DNA of 64,000 bases from Paenibacillus sp. L3-i20 (lineage in GTDB: Bacteria > Bacillota > Bacilli > Paenibacillales > Paenibacillaceae): contig NZ_BQME02000001.1 of the NCBI RefSeq assembly GCF_022180385.2, positions 434,001 through 498,000 on the forward strand. The letters are read 5' to 3'. Numbering within the stretch: the stretch's first letter is position 1; each line of letters begins with the position of its first letter. A program made the position numbers and the translations under genes. Shown here in pieces: positions 9,093-18,969 of this stretch. The notes under the pieces are model-generated. The model was not told the origin of the DNA. It made no database searches and saw only the letters and a list, made by a program, of their open reading frames with translations.

Positions 9093-9497
9093 TTACTGAC
9101 TTGGTTTAGGCTGGCTAATTGCGTCTCGGATAAAGGCTTTCATTTCTTCTGGAACTTTAACAATACTTTGTATTAGCACCTCTCCTTTTTCATTTGGTAC
9201 TGGCGTCAAGTGAATAATTACCATTTCTCCATTATCAAACGAAAGAGTAGTAAAGTTATCTATACCTGCATTGGGAGTTGCGATACCCTTAATTTGACTA
9301 AACGATTCTTCAGTACTTGCTGTATCAGTACCATTCATATATAAGGCATTAAATTCTTCATAGTTATCTTGTAGTGCATACATGTTCAGCAATGAAGTAG
9401 TATTTAGAGGGCTAATAGGTTTCCAAGCTTTTTCATTATCTCCACATGCAACAAGCGCTATTGATGCAAATAATACCAGGCCTATTTTTTTAATCAA
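9093..9497 (-). CDS. Small lipoprotein of unknown function
   Basis: This is 134 residues with a TTG start six bases after GGAGGAG. The N-terminus MIKKIGLVLFASIALVAC is a lipoprotein signal with the lipobox Ala-Leu-Val-Ala-Cys; the mature protein starts CGDNEKAWKP. The rest has a repeated hydrophobic/acidic pattern and no known catalytic motif. It lies 43 bases downstream of the large HEAT-repeat gene on the same strand, so the two may be one transcript. It would be anchored on the outer face of the membrane. I do not recognise the family. Confidence 0.65.
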   Translation of the reverse strand: MIKKIGLVLFASIALVACGDNEKAWKPISPLNTTSLLNMYALQDNYEEFNALYMNGTDTASTEESFSQIKGIATPNAGIDNFTTLSFDNGEMVIIHLTPVPNEKGEVLIQSIVKVPEEMKAFIRDAISQPKPSQ

Positions 9498-9540
9498 TTA
9501 TTTCTCCTCCTATTTCAATGTCTTATTAGACAATAGATTA

Positions 9541-12500
9541 TTACTCTATTGCTGTCCAAATATCCAAAGCACATGAACGAATCTCAATGTTTGTGTGATT
9601 TCTATATAATCTTAATAGGTGAACACATTCCGGGCTCCACAATAAATCACTTCCTGCAACTTCAAGCAAAGAAAGTGCAATAAACTGAGTTTCGTTGCTA
9701 CCTTCAGACCATATTACATCTACAATTTCTAATACTGTTTCTGGGGTCCAATACCCTTTGCTATCTTTTAAGTCCTGCGCAACCAGCTTGTATGCAACTC
9801 CTAAAAGATGTGGCTGATCAGATACGGAATTTGTAATACTATTTAGAAATGCAACGGATTCCGGGGCATTATTCCAATCAATTAATGCTATATACAATTT
9901 CATTACAACTTGCTTTAATGTTTCATTAGAATCCAGGCAATCAATAATACCCTTAAATAAAGGTATGAGATTTAAGCGTGTATGCTTCGGCAAATCTATC
10001 AGTCTCTCTGTAAATCTCAAGAGCCGCTGTCGATGTGGCAAATCTCTCTTTGCATTTGCATTCCAATCATCACTTATTTGGGTACTAGCGAGCTGTTTAA
10101 ACACAAGAATTACAGATTCATTAACCTCACCATCACGACACGTTTCTATTAACGTATTCATTGCATCATTCCATCTAGAGGCATCATCTAAATCCAAAAT
10201 AGCCTTAGCAGTAGCATTCGCAATGGTTAATTCGTTTCCATTTGTCCATCGTCTCATACATTTGAAAGCATATCTTCTAACATTCGTATCTGTACTTGCA
10301 ATGGTAATCATGATTTCTAAATAGCGAGATCTAAGGTTGACAGGAAGTTCATTAGGATGTTGAGATAATAAACTTATTGCAATATCATCTTGTGAAGAAA
10401 GAGCCATTTCATTTACTATTTTCCAACTACGTTCATCGTCTAACAATTGCCTCGCTGCATGCCCTATTGCAATGATTACATCCTTATGAACATTTGTTTT
10501 CTCGAATTCATTTATTAATAACGGAATGCTGTCACTGCTTCTATAAGCACCTAGTAATCTGATGGCTTCTTTTCTAACCGTAATTTTGAGTTTTTCCCGA
10601 TTTAAAAGTTGTTTAACCATTGTAGTCAATAAATTCGGATTAACTCTACGCATGCATCTAGGTATCGCATACATCGCTACACGAGCTCTATCTCCATCCA
10701 AGTTGTCTAATAGAATGGGAAGTGCTTTATCTGGTTGTTCAACCAGTGAAAGTCCATAAAGTGCAGCCTCTACTACAGATACTTCCTTATCCTTCAGAAG
10801 GTCTAGTATTTTATCAGGGAAAAAGTCCGGCATTTTAGCCATCGTTTTTATAACTTGTGAACGCTCAAAAAGACTACGTTTTGCATCGAATGCAATTCTT
10901 TCTAATAAGGAACTAAAAGATTTTTGCTGACGAGGCAACCACTTATTAAACCCATCCGTAGCTGGCACAATATAAATCGTTTTTCCCGTCAAAAACTTGC
11001 CGTTAATAACAGCACCCGAAATAAATGGATCTAACCATTCTTGACGCTTTTGATGCAAATGCAGGAACACTTCATTTATTGCAATAAACGATTGATCCGA
11101 AGTTAATAATTGTTTAACTCTTTCATCACGTGTTTTAGTTGGTGCAAGCCAATGTCTCGTTGCTTGTGCAGCTGTAGACTCATTGTTCGCATTCGTCGCT
11201 TCCTTTAATAAATGTTGAAGTTTTAATAGGCTATAGCCTCTTTTTCCGAAAGAGTTCGCCATACTAATGACAAAACTGTATTTTTCTATTTTATTTGCAT
11301 TCATAGCTAGTGGATAAATCTCGTTAAATATAACCTCTACAACTTCTTGAGAAAAATTTTCCTGTATTGATGGTAGTTCTAATTGTCCGCTCTGTTTAGT
11401 TAGTTTAATAATCGTGTTTAAAGAGAACTTAAACAGCTCGCTTTGCGGATTTGAGGAGTTGTGCCGCATAATACGAATAGCTAATTTTTGAGTTGCATTC
11501 CGTGTAGCATATGAAGTATCTCTAGCTTCAATTACGCTATCAACAAGTAACGTAAGTTCTTTTATATGGTCATCCGTAAAGATAGAAGTCGGACTAACTG
11601 AAAGCTCTGTTAATACTGCACACCGTACAGGGTCCTGATCATTTTTGATACGACCTAAATACACCAAAGTCTCAGTAACACCTTGCTTCGATAGGGCAGT
11701 ACTTTTTATTAGCTGCGCAAGTGCTCTAGCACGTTCATCTGCGCTAGATACAAGTGTTGCTTTTTCAAGCATCTCTCTTGAATGTTGAATAGAACGAAAA
11801 GCTGTAAACCTAATCATTAATTCCGAATCATCATAGATTTCACGAAGCCCAAGCATTCGGGCTGCTTCTTTGTCACGTAAGGAGTGCGGTAACTGATGCA
11901 GTAACACCTCTGAAAAAATACGCTCTTTGCGCTTATCTTCTTCATATACTGACTCGAAAATTAGTTTACGATTTGAAGGAGCTATACAATGAAGTAGTTT
12001 CGCTAAACGGTCGGGACTATTTGCAAGTATTTTCGCTATTTCAATCCATTGATCTATCGATAAGTACTTTCTTCTTTTTAAAATCCCCTCAGGTACACCA
12101 TGAGTAATCAGGTCGCTTCGCAACTCATTTCGTGTTAACAGCTTATAAACTGCATCAGCATTTATGCGAACTAAAGTACCAAGTTGTTTTCTTAACGCAG
12201 GATGTATTTTACCCATTGGACCATGATTCATGGCACATTCTAAAACCAAATCCGCCTTTAAATTGCATAATGTTTCGATAGCTGATGAAAGCTCCCACCA
12301 AACATTTCCCTTTTCTCTAACTGGTGTTCGTTCTAAAGTTGTTTTAAAATAGTCCGCAACCACGTCAACATGTCGGCTAGCTAATTTATGCCAATTTTTT
12401 ATGACATGTCCAATTTCTAAAATCCATTTACTCACCGTGTCTTTATAACATACTGGTAGTAATATAGCGGCCTCATGCGCTCCCCACCCAGCATACACAA

Positions 12501-12903
12501 CAGGCAATAAACGTTCCGCCAATGGTTGACGATTAATAAATACAATAGTCCGTAGCAATTTGCGACGGCAATCATGTGATAAATGTTCTATTTCACGTTC
12601 AATATCACTATCTGAGGCTACTTTGACCAAAAGTCCTACTGCATGATTTCTAACAGAAGCCATCGGATGCTTTAATGCTTGTATAACAATAGTTGCATTT
12701 TGTGTTACACCAGCACCAGTTAATGCAAGATGTGCCTCATAGGCACTTCCCTCTAGCAATGATAAAAGCAATTTTGAATACTGGGCTGACCCGCTGTTAT
12801 CCCGACCTAATATGGCTATTTTTTTCATTCTGTCAGAATATCCTAGAGCATCTAATTCTTTAAGTAAAATATTTTTATCCATTAGGTCTTTTTTGAAAAT
12901 CAT
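9541..12903 (-). CDS. Very large HEAT-repeat protein (1120 aa)
   Basis: This is 1120 residues with an ATG start six bases after GAGGTG. The protein is almost wholly predicted as helical pairs of HEAT type: repeated blocks such as [48 protein letters not shown] and [12 protein letters not shown], each about 35-40 residues. There is no signal peptide, membrane helix, nuclease, protease or nucleotide-binding motif. Such solenoids normally act as scaffolds. The gene follows dhaQ by 58 bases and precedes a lipoprotein gene. It is visibly AT-rich, with many Asn/Lys/Ile codons, which fits an accessory gene. The function is unknown. Confidence 0.8.
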   Translation of the reverse strand: MIFKKDLMDKNILLKELDALGYSDRMKKIAILGRDNSGSAQYSKLLLSLLEGSAYEAHLALTGAGVTQNATIVIQALKHPMASVRNHAVGLLVKVASDSDIEREIEHLSHDCRRKLLRTIVFINRQPLAERLLPVVYAGWGAHEAAILLPVCYKDTVSKWILEIGHVIKNWHKLASRHVDVVADYFKTTLERTPVREKGNVWWELSSAIETLCNLKADLVLECAMNHGPMGKIHPALRKQLGTLVRINADAVYKLLTRNELRSDLITHGVPEGILKRRKYLSIDQWIEIAKILANSPDRLAKLLHCIAPSNRKLIFESVYEEDKRKERIFSEVLLHQLPHSLRDKEAARMLGLREIYDDSELMIRFTAFRSIQHSREMLEKATLVSSADERARALAQLIKSTALSKQGVTETLVYLGRIKNDQDPVRCAVLTELSVSPTSIFTDDHIKELTLLVDSVIEARDTSYATRNATQKLAIRIMRHNSSNPQSELFKFSLNTIIKLTKQSGQLELPSIQENFSQEVVEVIFNEIYPLAMNANKIEKYSFVISMANSFGKRGYSLLKLQHLLKEATNANNESTAAQATRHWLAPTKTRDERVKQLLTSDQSFIAINEVFLHLHQKRQEWLDPFISGAVINGKFLTGKTIYIVPATDGFNKWLPRQQKSFSSLLERIAFDAKRSLFERSQVIKTMAKMPDFFPDKILDLLKDKEVSVVEAALYGLSLVEQPDKALPILLDNLDGDRARVAMYAIPRCMRRVNPNLLTTMVKQLLNREKLKITVRKEAIRLLGAYRSSDSIPLLINEFEKTNVHKDVIIAIGHAARQLLDDERSWKIVNEMALSSQDDIAISLLSQHPNELPVNLRSRYLEIMITIASTDTNVRRYAFKCMRRWTNGNELTIANATAKAILDLDDASRWNDAMNTLIETCRDGEVNESVILVFKQLASTQISDDWNANAKRDLPHRQRLLRFTERLIDLPKHTRLNLIPLFKGIIDCLDSNETLKQVVMKLYIALIDWNNAPESVAFLNSITNSVSDQPHLLGVAYKLVAQDLKDSKGYWTPETVLEIVDVIWSEGSNETQFIALSLLEVAGSDLLWSPECVHLLRLYRNHTNIEIRSCALDIWTAIE

Positions 12904-12961
12904 AATTGCACCTCTTCCACCTTCTGATAATATCCAAATTTATTGTATATATTTATTGTGA

Positions 12962-13969
12962 CTACCAGTCTGATACGCGCACATCCGCCTTCAACCATTT
13001 CTCCCAGTTGGGATCTTCAAGCTTAAGCAGGCTCAAGGAAATCCCCTTCATATCCAAGGATGTCAGGTGCGAACCTACTTTAAAGAAACAGACATCGATG
13101 CCTTCCAATTGTGTCAAACGTCTGATGTCATTGGCGAAAATATACTGTTCCATTAAGGGTGTTGAGCCTAATCCATTGATTAAGATGGCAAACTTGTCCC
13201 CTTTTTTCCAACGGTAAATGCTTTTCAGCTTATTCATCAATTCAATCGCCAGCTTCTCGGATGAATCAAACGTCTCTTTGCGGTATCCTTCTTCACCATG
13301 AATTCCGACGCCATAATAAACTTCGTGCTCCTCCAGAGTAAACGAATGCTCCCTTTGAATCGGGTTGTGGGCAGGGGACAGCGCAACACCCAACGTATGT
13401 AGATGGCTAACGACAGTAGTACCAATCTCCTTCAGCTCTTGCAAAGAATATCCTTCCGTTGCTGCCGCACCGACAATTTTATGTACAAAAACAGTACCGG
13501 CTACCCCTCTTTTTCTTTTGTTAAATGTTGCATCGTTTTCAATGGAAACATCATCGTTCACAAGAATATGATCGACAGATCTGCCTTCTTTTGCCGCGAT
13601 GGTTTGGGCAGTTAAAAAGTTGTTTACATCCGCTTTAAAATTTTTCACAATCATCAGTACGCTTTGATTTTTGTCCACCTTACGAATCGCAGCCAATATT
13701 TGTTCCGGAGTAGGAGGAACAAATATGGTTCCGCTAACCGATATGGAGAGCATTCCGTCCCCAACGTAACCGAAATGCGCAGGTTCATGGCCGCTCCCCC
13801 CGCCACTTAAAAGAACGACGTTTTGTCCAATTTCCCCCAGATCTTTCCGATATATGATGTGATGTTTCGAGTCATAATAAACTCTGTCTTTATATTCAAA
13901 ATAAAAACCCTGCAACATATCTTCAACTATATTTTGAACATCGTTTTTAATCGTTTTTATATTATTCAT
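12962..13969 (-). CDS. dhaQ: DhaK-like dihydroxyacetone-binding co-activator (DhaQ-like)
   Basis: This is 335 residues of DhaK fold. It keeps the glycine-rich GGGSGHEPAH loop, LVNDDVSIEND and the substrate His in VGIHGEEG, which in DhaK and DhaQ forms the hemiaminal with dihydroxyacetone. A complete kinase with its own DhaK domain is encoded divergently, and this copy is cotranscribed with a DhaS-type regulator (four-base overlap). A DhaQ-like sensory role is therefore more likely than a second kinase subunit. In Lactococcus lactis DhaQ binds dihydroxyacetone and with DhaS activates the dha operon. A true DhaK subunit remains possible because the active-site residues are all present. Confidence 0.75.
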   Translation of the reverse strand: MNNIKTIKNDVQNIVEDMLQGFYFEYKDRVYYDSKHHIIYRKDLGEIGQNVVLLSGGGSGHEPAHFGYVGDGMLSISVSGTIFVPPTPEQILAAIRKVDKNQSVLMIVKNFKADVNNFLTAQTIAAKEGRSVDHILVNDDVSIENDATFNKRKRGVAGTVFVHKIVGAAATEGYSLQELKEIGTTVVSHLHTLGVALSPAHNPIQREHSFTLEEHEVYYGVGIHGEEGYRKETFDSSEKLAIELMNKLKSIYRWKKGDKFAILINGLGSTPLMEQYIFANDIRRLTQLEGIDVCFFKVGSHLTSLDMKGISLSLLKLEDPNWEKWLKADVRVSDW

Positions 13970-14550
13970 CGTTTCTCCACCTTATGGTTTGCGGATTGCC
14001 GCAGCGATAATAATAGTTGATCCTGAATGATCATTTTCATCAAAGAGGACATGACTGACGGATCGACCACGCAATCATTATGTATCCAATCCCTGATTGT
14101 GCCCCCAAACCCGTGACTATAAAAAGAGGCCAACAAACTTTTTTTCTCCTCGGAAACACTTACTCCAGCACCAACCGATAGTTCATCGATAATTTTAATG
14201 TATAAGTTTTTTGTATGCTCAAATAAATATTCGTTAAACGAATTTTGCTCGACAACCTTAAACGCATTTCGATAAAACTGCTGATTTTCATAAAAATAGC
14301 CGAATAACTGATTAAAAATATTTTCCCACTTCTCATATTCAATAAAATCGGTGATGTTCTCCTTCGTTTCTTCTTTATAGATCCAACCCAGCAATTCAAA
14401 TTTATCTACAAAATGATAATAAAACGTTTGCCTCCGCATCTGACAGTTTGACATGATGTCGCTCACCGAGACTCTATGGAACGATTCCGTCTCCATTAGT
14501 TCTTTTAATGATTTTGCAATCATTTTTTTTGTAATGATCGATGAAGTCAT
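13966..14550 (-). CDS. dhaS: TetR-family activator of dihydroxyacetone kinase genes (DhaS-like)
   Basis: This is about 194 residues. The N-terminal helix-turn-helix (SSIITKKMIAKSLKELM... VSVSDIMSNCQMRRQTFYYHF) is typical of the DhaS branch of TetR regulators, which activate rather than repress. An ATG nine bases upstream (14559) is equally possible; 14550 was chosen because AAAGGA lies eight bases before it. It overlaps the dhaQ-like gene by four bases and is divergent from the kinase. A site resembling the DhaS operator of L. lactis lies at 14621-14642 just upstream of the kinase promoter. Confidence 0.82.
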   Translation of the reverse strand: MTSSIITKKMIAKSLKELMETESFHRVSVSDIMSNCQMRRQTFYYHFVDKFELLGWIYKEETKENITDFIEYEKWENIFNQLFGYFYENQQFYRNAFKVVEQNSFNEYLFEHTKNLYIKIIDELSVGAGVSVSEEKKSLLASFYSHGFGGTIRDWIHNDCVVDPSVMSSLMKMIIQDQLLLSLRQSANHKVEKR

Positions 14551-14620
14551 TCCAACCATCCTTTCATTCCTTTCTTAATAGTAACAAAAATTTGTTCGCA
14601 AAGATAAACAAGCTTATTTT

Positions 14621-14672
14621 TGACAGATGCGTTTATTTGTCCGTTTACCATGAAGCGCTTACACTTTAATAT
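14621..14672 (+). promoter_or_regulatory. DhaS-type operator and dhaKL promoter
   Basis: Positions 14621-14642 read TGACAGAT, six bases, ATTTGTCC. The published L. lactis DhaS site, from memory, is GGACACAT-N6-ATTTGTCC, so the right half is identical and the left half differs at two positions. One base downstream is a candidate -35 TTTACC (14644-14649), then a 17-base spacer and -10 TAATAT (14667-14672). An activator site abutting the -35 is the geometry reported for DhaS. Confidence 0.7.
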
Positions 14673-14733
14673 AGACATTAACACTAGCAATTCATTCGGA
14701 CTTCGTCCAAGTTCAACTGAGGAGGCAACTCAA

Positions 14734-16491
14734 GTGAAAAAAATAATGAATAAACCGGAAAATCTCGTAGTGGAAATGTGTAACGGAATGGTGCTCGCGC
14801 ATCCGGAACTGGAGTTTCTGAAAAAATATAAAATCATCAAGAAAAAAACGATCAATGAAAATAAAGTAAGTCTGATCAGCGGTGGCGGCAGCGGACATGA
14901 ACCAGCTCATGCGGGATTGGTGGGTAAAGGCATGTTGGATGCTGCTGTATGCGGCGACGTATTTGCTTCTCCATCGCAAATTCAAGTATATCAAGCCATA
15001 AAGGCAACTGCTGGACGCAAAGGCGCTCTGATGATTATTAAAAATTACAGCGGCGATATGATGAATTTTAAAAATGGTGCTGCATTGGCAAAAGAAGAAG
15101 GCATCCAGGTAGAATACGTTCGAGTGGATGACGATATCGCGGTCGAAGACAGCTTGTACACTGTAGGACGTCGCGGTGTTGCAGGAACTGTGCTGGTTCA
15201 TAAAATCGCTGGGGCTGCAGCGGAAGAAGGCAGAGATCTCGAGCAAGTTAAGGAAGTGGCAGAAAAAGCGGCCGCAAACGTACGAAGCATTGGCGTTGCC
15301 CTTACTTCATGTACTGTTCCCGCTAAAGGTTCACCTACTTTCACATTGGGTACAGACGAAATCGAATATGGGGTCGGCATTCATGGCGAACCAGGAATTC
15401 GAAGAGAAAAAATGATTTCCGCCGACGAATTGGCAGAACGAATGACGAACGACCTTCTGAAAGATTTAGGAATAGATAGCGAAGATCAAACGGAAGCGGT
15501 TATCTTGGTCAATGGCTTCGGTGCAACTCCGCTACAAGAGCTCTATCTGTTTCACAATTCGGTTATGCGGGAAATGGATCGAAGAAAGATCCAAGTTCAT
15601 CGCTCCTTTGTCGGCAATTATATGACGAGTATTGATATGGCAGGTGTTTCGTTAACTGTAATGAAGTTAGACGAAGAATTGAAAACATTGATATCCCGAG
15701 AATGTATAACGCCTGCTTTTAGAGTGGACGGGCCGGTAGAGAGTGTTTCGTACGTCGAACATGTAGATCAGGATGAAGCAATTCCTGTTTCCTTTGAGAC
15801 AGAGACTTCAGAAACACACGCGATCATTAAAGACGATGTGCTTACGCTAGAAAATATGATTTATCTAGTTGATAAAATGAGTGAAGTCATTATCAAAAAT
15901 GAAATCCCATTCTGTGAACTGGATTCGCATGCGGGCGATGGAGACTTCGGCATGAGTGTTGCCAAAGGATTCAAGCAATTAAAACGCGAGTGGAGCGAAA
16001 TTTTGAGCCAACCTCAATTAACCATCGGAACGTTCCTTCAATCATGCTCGATTGTTATTATGGAATATTGCGGCGGCGCATCTGGTCCAATCTGGGGTTC
16101 AGCTTTCCGCTACGCAGGTAAAGCTGTCGACGGAAAACTTGAATTGTCCCTCGGTGAGTTTGCGGACATGTTACAGGCTGCTGTCCATGGAATTCAGGCT
16201 ACTGGTGAACGCTCTTTCGGAAGGGGAGCAGTGGTTGGAGATAAAACGCTCGTGGATGCGCTAGTGCCTTGTGTTCATTCGTGGTTGGAAAGCAACACAG
16301 CGGGAGATACGTTCAAGACTGCCTTTGAAAAAGGCGCAGCGGCGGCTGTCGAAGGTGCGGAAAAAACAAAGGAAATCGTGGCTCGAATGGGGCGTGCAGG
16401 CACTGTAGGGGAAAGAAGTCTCGGTTATCCTGACGCAGGAGCCCACGGTCTAGGAGTTATTTTCACCGAACTCTCACGTTCTCTAAAATAA
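14734..16491 (+). CDS. Single-chain dihydroxyacetone kinase (DhaK-DhaL fusion)
   Basis: This is about 585 residues with a GTG start nine bases after GAGGAGG; an upstream in-frame TTG lies inside the operator and was rejected. The DhaK domain (about 1-330) has GGGSGHEPAH and the substrate His in VGIHGEPG. The DhaL domain (about 365-585) has the Mg-ATP aspartates in LDSHAGDGDFGMS and the conserved CGGASGPIWG and VGDKTLVDAL. No DhaM/EIIA phosphocarrier gene is nearby, so it should be the ATP-dependent type that makes dihydroxyacetone phosphate for glycolysis. Expression is probably induced by dihydroxyacetone through DhaS-DhaQ. A related triose or tetrose substrate is possible. Confidence 0.88.
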   Translation: MKKIMNKPENLVVEMCNGMVLAHPELEFLKKYKIIKKKTINENKVSLISGGGSGHEPAHAGLVGKGMLDAAVCGDVFASPSQIQVYQAIKATAGRKGALMIIKNYSGDMMNFKNGAALAKEEGIQVEYVRVDDDIAVEDSLYTVGRRGVAGTVLVHKIAGAAAEEGRDLEQVKEVAEKAAANVRSIGVALTSCTVPAKGSPTFTLGTDEIEYGVGIHGEPGIRREKMISADELAERMTNDLLKDLGIDSEDQTEAVILVNGFGATPLQELYLFHNSVMREMDRRKIQVHRSFVGNYMTSIDMAGVSLTVMKLDEELKTLISRECITPAFRVDGPVESVSYVEHVDQDEAIPVSFETETSETHAIIKDDVLTLENMIYLVDKMSEVIIKNEIPFCELDSHAGDGDFGMSVAKGFKQLKREWSEILSQPQLTIGTFLQSCSIVIMEYCGGASGPIWGSAFRYAGKAVDGKLELSLGEFADMLQAAVHGIQATGERSFGRGAVVGDKTLVDALVPCVHSWLESNTAGDTFKTAFEKGAAAAVEGAEKTKEIVARMGRAGTVGERSLGYPDAGAHGLGVIFTELSRSLK

Positions 16492-16551
16492 GTTAGACAA
16501 GGAATCATCGACATTAAGTAAATAGAAAAAACACGCCCCACTTGGCGTTTC

Positions 16552-16585
16552 AGCCTGTTGAGAGACTCTCAACAGGCTTTCTTCT
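16552..16585 (+). terminator. Terminator after dhaKL
   Basis: A 13-bp perfect inverted repeat, AGCCTGTTGAGAG (16552-16564) / CTCTCAACAGGCT (16566-16578), is followed by TTCTTCT. It can also act on the convergent VOC gene transcript. Confidence 0.85.
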
Positions 16586-16642
16586 ATTCTCATAATTAAT
16601 CGTATGGTTGCGTAAATGCAAATAAACAGTATGCTTCATCAT

Positions 16643-17149
16643 TTATTCTCCACTAAAGCTTTTGGCCCATTCAGCAACCCTTCGACTACTTTCCTCTTCT
16701 GACAAATCCTCAATCCTAGTCATAATAGACCATCTTACTCCAAAAGGATCCAATATACTTCCGAATCGATCACCTGAAACAAAGCTTGCAACTGGTTCCC
16801 TTACTTTTGCTCCTCTTGCTACCGCATTTTCAAATACCTGATCAACATTAATTACGTAAATTCCTAAAGAATAACACGCATTGTCTTCATCTGGCGGCAA
16901 GACCAATTTATATGCCGGATTCGCTGCTCCCAGCTGCAAAAAACCATTTCCAAAATCTAATTCAGCATGAACAATTCTTTTATTGCCTTTTCCATTAGGA
17001 GATTCAGTAATATCCTTAACCCTTGCATTGAAAACAGTTTTATAGAACTCTATTGCTTCTGAAGGATTCTTCACTGTTATAAATGGGGTAATAGATGTAA
17101 AGCCGTTGGGTGTTCCATTCTTTGTATACTTACCTGACACTCCCTTCAT
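16643..17149 (-). CDS. VOC-family (PhnB/glyoxalase-fold) protein
   Basis: This is 168 residues with two beta-alpha-beta-beta-beta modules typical of the vicinal-oxygen-chelate fold: SITPFITVKNPSEAIEFYKTVF in the first and VDQVFENAVARGAKVREPV then GDRFGSILDPFGVRWSI in the second. The IhxxDPFGxxW pattern near the C-terminus is typical of the PhnB/3-demethylubiquinone-like group. Its substrate is unknown. The start overlaps the DJ-1/PfpI gene by four bases, so the two are cotranscribed and may handle a related reactive compound. Confidence 0.82.
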   Translation of the reverse strand: MKGVSGKYTKNGTPNGFTSITPFITVKNPSEAIEFYKTVFNARVKDITESPNGKGNKRIVHAELDFGNGFLQLGAANPAYKLVLPPDEDNACYSLGIYVINVDQVFENAVARGAKVREPVASFVSGDRFGSILDPFGVRWSIMTRIEDLSEEESSRRVAEWAKSFSGE

Positions 17150-17772
17150 TGAATTGACTCCATCAACTCATAGAAATAGTTAGATTCATGAGTCTTATAT
17201 AGACTATACCAGGCATCTAATGTTTGTGAAGAAAACACATCCAGAGCTTTTAAGACGTGTACAGAAAATTCCAATGGAGCTATGCCAGATGCAGTGATCA
17301 AATTCCCGTCCGTTACAACAGACTCCATTTTGTAATACTCTTCGCCCGTGTAAGTGGGACAGGTCATTTTTAGGTATCCCAGATCATTGCTTGTATGTTG
17401 ACGTGAATTCAGCAATCCTGTCTGGGCAAGCGCCATTGTAGCGCCACAAATCGCTGCAACCAATGTACCTTCCTTTAAGCACTTTTGAGCGATCTTTAAG
17501 ATGGGTTGGTGAATGACTTCTGACCATGTATCTCCACCGGGTAAAATCAATGTATCTGTGCTTTCAATGCTGCATTCATCCAGTTGGATGTCAGGCAGTA
17601 TTTTCAATCCACCCATTGTCGTTACAGGAGTTTTTTCAATTCCCACGGTAACTATTTTTGATGGGGAAAGCCCTTTTTTATAATATCTTCCCGAGTTCAG
17701 TTCGGCAGTTAAGTAACCGATTTCCCAGTCTGCCATTGTGTCAAACACATAAAGATATACCGTATTATTCAT
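17146..17772 (-). CDS. DJ-1/PfpI-family protein
   Basis: This is 208 residues with the class I glutamine-amidotransferase-like fold. The nucleophile elbow is AAICGATMALA (Cys near residue 109), with a conserved Glu early in the chain (DWEIGYLTAEL) and a DTLILPGGDTW strand-loop. AAGGAG lies upstream of the ATG. Members act as glyoxalases, deglycases, peptidases or transcription cofactors; which of these applies cannot be told. It forms a two-gene operon with the VOC protein and lies beside a WYL regulator ending at a shared terminator. Confidence 0.85.
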   Translation of the reverse strand: MNNTVYLYVFDTMADWEIGYLTAELNSGRYYKKGLSPSKIVTVGIEKTPVTTMGGLKILPDIQLDECSIESTDTLILPGGDTWSEVIHQPILKIAQKCLKEGTLVAAICGATMALAQTGLLNSRQHTSNDLGYLKMTCPTYTGEEYYKMESVVTDGNLITASGIAPLEFSVHVLKALDVFSSQTLDAWYSLYKTHESNYFYELMESIQ

Positions 17773-17846
17773 TTGTGAATTCTCCTTATTTTACAATTCA
17801 TCAGGTTTTACCAACCATCGGTAATCAATGACTACCATCATTATAA

Positions 17847-17883
17847 AATAGCTTCACTGACATCTGCTGTCAGTGAAGCTATT
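17847..17883 (-). terminator. Strong terminator at the end of the WYL regulator gene
   Basis: A 16-bp perfect inverted repeat, AATAGCTTCACTGACA (17847-17862) / TGTCAGTGAAGCTATT (17868-17883), has a five-base loop and overlaps the regulator stop codon. It separates that gene from the downstream DJ-1 gene, which must have its own promoter in 17773-17846. Confidence 0.8.
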
Positions 17884-18865
17884 AGCGTTGATAATATTCT
17901 ATTAACTCCGACGCAACAACAACAAGTTTTTCCTTCAAACTCTGTGGTTCGATTACTTGAATGGATTTCCCGTAGGATAGGAGAAAATAAGGGACATACT
18001 TATGAATCGATTGTTCATCTAGTAAAAAGATTGCTTGATTGGATGTCCGCTCCTTCAGATGATGCCCCAAAAACCAATGCAGGCATAAATCATCCAATGC
18101 CCCTGACCTGCCTCCGATAATTAATGAAACTAACCCGTCCTTGCCCACTAAATCAGGTAACTGATTTTGTATAAAAAATTCACGAGCCGAAAAAACTTCA
18201 GAACGGATAAATATTCTTTCAGTACTCTGGATTTCTAGAATTCGATCCACTCGAAAGCTACGGACTTCATTCCTGAGATGACAATATGCAACGGTATACC
18301 ATTTGTTGTTCCAGTAAACCACTCCATAGGGGTCTATCACCCTATTCTTATGATGTTCTTCACGGCTTGTGCGATAATCAATTTCTACAGAAAGAAGGCT
18401 TGCTACAGCTTGCTCCAATTCAGCCAATACTGGCTGAATTGAAGGGTCTCCCTTACGGTTAATCACTTCAAATCCGGCTAAATGACGACTAAGTATACCT
18501 TCCTGTTCCTGATTCGAATACATTTTCAACTTTGATGTCGCATTGTCTAATGCCTCATTCAAAGGGTATCCCGCTTCTTTTGCAAAAACAGCAGCCTGAA
18601 GAAGTGCCTTTTTCTCTTCAATATCAAATAACAAAGGTGCTCTGATAAAATTATTCAGCAAGCTATACCCGCCATTATGACCTGCGTCGGATATGATGGG
18701 TACTCCACTGGCACATAATGCATCAATATACCGATAAACTGTCCTTATATTTATTTCCAACTTTTCGGATAATTGTTGTGCAGTCATTTTTACGCCCGAA
18801 TTCAGCATCCATAGAATTGCTAGCATATTATCGTTTTTTGGCAATTTTATAGTCACGACCTTCAA
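17882..18865 (-). CDS. WYL-domain transcriptional regulator (YafY-like)
   Basis: The N-terminal winged helix LAILWMLNSGVKMTAQQLSEKLEINIRT... is followed by a GGY motif (AGHNGGYSLLN). A WYL domain includes IDPYGVVYWNNKWYTVAYC and a C-terminal WCX extension. The start is uncertain: the frame stays open to an ATG at 18925, but TTG at 18863-18865 follows AGGA by six bases and gives a usual-length protein. WYL proteins bind small ligands or nucleic acid to control stress or defence genes. The likely target here is the downstream DJ-1/VOC pair or itself; no operator was seen. Confidence 0.85.
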   Translation of the reverse strand: MKVVTIKLPKNDNMLAILWMLNSGVKMTAQQLSEKLEINIRTVYRYIDALCASGVPIISDAGHNGGYSLLNNFIRAPLLFDIEEKKALLQAAVFAKEAGYPLNEALDNATSKLKMYSNQEQEGILSRHLAGFEVINRKGDPSIQPVLAELEQAVASLLSVEIDYRTSREEHHKNRVIDPYGVVYWNNKWYTVAYCHLRNEVRSFRVDRILEIQSTERIFIRSEVFSAREFFIQNQLPDLVGKDGLVSLIIGGRSGALDDLCLHWFLGHHLKERTSNQAIFLLDEQSIHKYVPYFLLSYGKSIQVIEPQSLKEKLVVVASELIEYYQR

Positions 18866-18969
18866 ATAGAGTCCTGTATATTTCCACCAATACAAACTAT
18901 TCCTAACTGACAGAAAACCTCTCATTCTATGAAAAAAACTCCCGCTTGGAGGTTAATGACCTTTCATTT

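Noticed and set aside
14620-14733. Upstream extension of the dihydroxyacetone kinase
   Set aside because: The extra 38 codons start in the operator and cross the promoter; GTG 14734 has a strong ribosome binding site and fits family length.
18863-18925. N-terminal extension of the WYL regulator
   Set aside because: The aromatic, non-conserved extension lacks a properly spaced ribosome binding site; a shorter TTG start fits better, although this is not certain.
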